Of a stretch of DNA of 6,263 nucleotides, positions 5,437-6,263 are shown piece after piece; position 1 is the stretch's first letter, and every line of letters starts with the position of its first letter. Location: contig JAHRVS010000432.1 in NCBI GenBank assembly GCA_019090565.1, positions 1 through 6,263 of the forward strand, in the 5' to 3' direction. Under the pieces are notes generated by a model, which saw nothing but the letters and a program-made list of their open reading frames with translations, had not been told where the DNA came from and ran no database searches. The translations under genes and the position numbers were made by a program. The DNA is from Gammaproteobacteria bacterium (GTDB taxonomy: Bacteria > Pseudomonadota > Gammaproteobacteria > Pseudomonadales > UBA3067).

Positions 5437-6263
5437 TTAATTATAAACGATACTGGCCAAACCTAGAAAGGACGCAAAACCAACGACGTCAGTAACGGTG
5501 GTCAGTATGACACCAGCAGAGAGGGCTGGATCAATGTTTATCCGTTTTAGTATAAGTGGCAGGGAAGCACCCGCGATAGCGGCAGCAATCAGGTTGATGA
5601 GCGTTGCTGCCGCGATGATCAAACCTATGGATATATCTCCCCACCATAGTGATGCAATAGAGCCAATGATAATCGCCCATATCATGCCGTTTACGATACC
5701 AACAGCGACTTCGCGGCGCAATAAAAGCCGGGCGTTAGCAAAACCAACGTGGCCGAGGGCCATGCCGCGAATAACCAAAGTCAGGGTCTGGCTGCCGGCA
5801 ATGCCACCCATGCTTGCTACGACAGGGCTCAATATGGCCAAAGCAACTACTTTGTCCAACGTGTCGACGAATAGCCCCATCACGCTGGCAGCAATGAATG
5901 CGGTGAGGGTGTTGACACCAAGCCAAATAGATCGGCGTCTGCTGGCTATCAGTATGGGTGCAAAAATGTCTGCTTCTTCATCTAAGCCAGCCATGCTCAT
6001 CAAGGAATGGTCCGCATCTTCTCGAATGACATCGAGTACATCATCAATGGTGATTCGTCCCAGTAATATTTTGTTTTCATCAATAACTGGTGCAGAGATT
6101 AAGTCCTGGTGTTCAAATAGATTGGCGACGTCTCTACGGTGCATCTTTGCATTGATCGCTTCTACGCTGGTTATCATCGCTTCACGAACGGTCATGCTGG
6201 GTTTGTTGACGAGCAGTTTGGTTAAGGGTAACAAGCCAACGAACTGACCTCTGCGGTTAACCA
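5437..6263 (-). CDS. mgtE: magnesium transporter MgtE, N-terminal part outside window
   Basis: MgtE is a dimeric inner-membrane Mg2+ channel whose cytoplasmic N and CBS domains gate the pore according to Mg2+ level. The frame stays open past the window edge (VNRRGQFVGLLPL precedes the TTG at 6234, which is an ordinary leucine codon), so 274 C-terminal residues of a usual 450 or so are present. They cover the end of the first CBS repeat, a full second CBS repeat (VREAMITSVEAINAKM to LGRITIDDVLDVI), the linker helix (SLMSMAGLDEEADIF), and five membrane helices. Pore-region marks are SPVVASMGGIAGSQTLTLVIRGMALG and the final helix with ILTTVTDVVGF, whose Asp corresponds to the pore Asp of characterised MgtE. 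The GGI replaces the GGN of the best-studied members. The gene ends 45 nt before darP, likely in one operon. Confidence 0.95.
   Translation of the reverse strand, partial: VNRRGQFVGLLPLTKLLVNKPSMTVREAMITSVEAINAKMHRRDVANLFEHQDLISAPVIDENKILLGRITIDDVLDVIREDADHSLMSMAGLDEEADIFAPILIASRRRSIWLGVNTLTAFIAASVMGLFVDTLDKVVALAILSPVVASMGGIAGSQTLTLVIRGMALGHVGFANARLLLRREVAVGIVNGMIWAIIIGSIASLWWGDISIGLIIAAATLINLIAAAIAGASLPLILKRINIDPALSAGVILTTVTDVVGFASFLGLASIVYN

Noticed and set aside
5498..6247. Long open frame on the plus strand opposite mgtE
   Set aside because: It is a mirror of the mgtE coding frame, has low-complexity Ser/Met/Ala composition, resembles no family, and mgtE motifs on the other strand are unambiguous.

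Overview
This window looks like ordinary chromosome from a Gram-negative gammaproteobacterium, probably a free-living, possibly marine lineage. PdxJ next to AcpS is the tail of the rnc-era-recO-pdxJ-acpS order common in that class. DarP (YjgA) is a beta/gammaproteobacterial protein. PrsK and PrsR occur only in genomes with the exosortase/PEP-CTERM protein-sorting system. Base composition looks balanced by eye, with no obvious compositional break between genes, no insertion sequence, no CRISPR array, and no tRNA or rRNA gene. I cannot name the genus.

Layout. Plus strand, left: the 3' part of pdxJ (vitamin B6 synthesis) and complete acpS (acyl carrier protein activation), 29 nt apart and probably co-transcribed. 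Minus strand, right to left: the 3' part of mgtE (Mg2+ transport), darP (50S subunit maturation), a 314-nt non-coding gap, then prsK (membrane sensor kinase) and prsR (sigma-54-dependent response regulator). The two strands converge at acpS/prsR, where only 6 nt separate the stop codons.

How the genes work together. prsK and prsR form a tight two-gene unit: 9 nt apart, with the prsR ribosome-binding site overlapping the prsK stop codon. PrsK should phosphorylate Asp56 of PrsR. PrsR then activates sigma-54 promoters, expected to include those of PEP-CTERM proteins or exopolysaccharide genes elsewhere in the genome. No exosortase, PEP-CTERM substrate, PrsT-like TPR protein or exopolysaccharide gene is visible here, so the regulators lie among housekeeping genes. 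The other four genes are housekeeping with no evident functional link to the pair.

The least explained part is the 314-nt gap upstream of prsK. It carries a dyad near the likely promoter, a tandem 11-bp imperfect repeat, a hairpin, two interleaved inverted repeats, and a 16-bp segment related to the mgtE-darP spacer. It may hold the prsK promoter/operator and a copy of a dispersed intergenic repeat. I found no convincing previously undescribed system; that gap and the isolated PrsK/PrsR locus are the parts worth checking.
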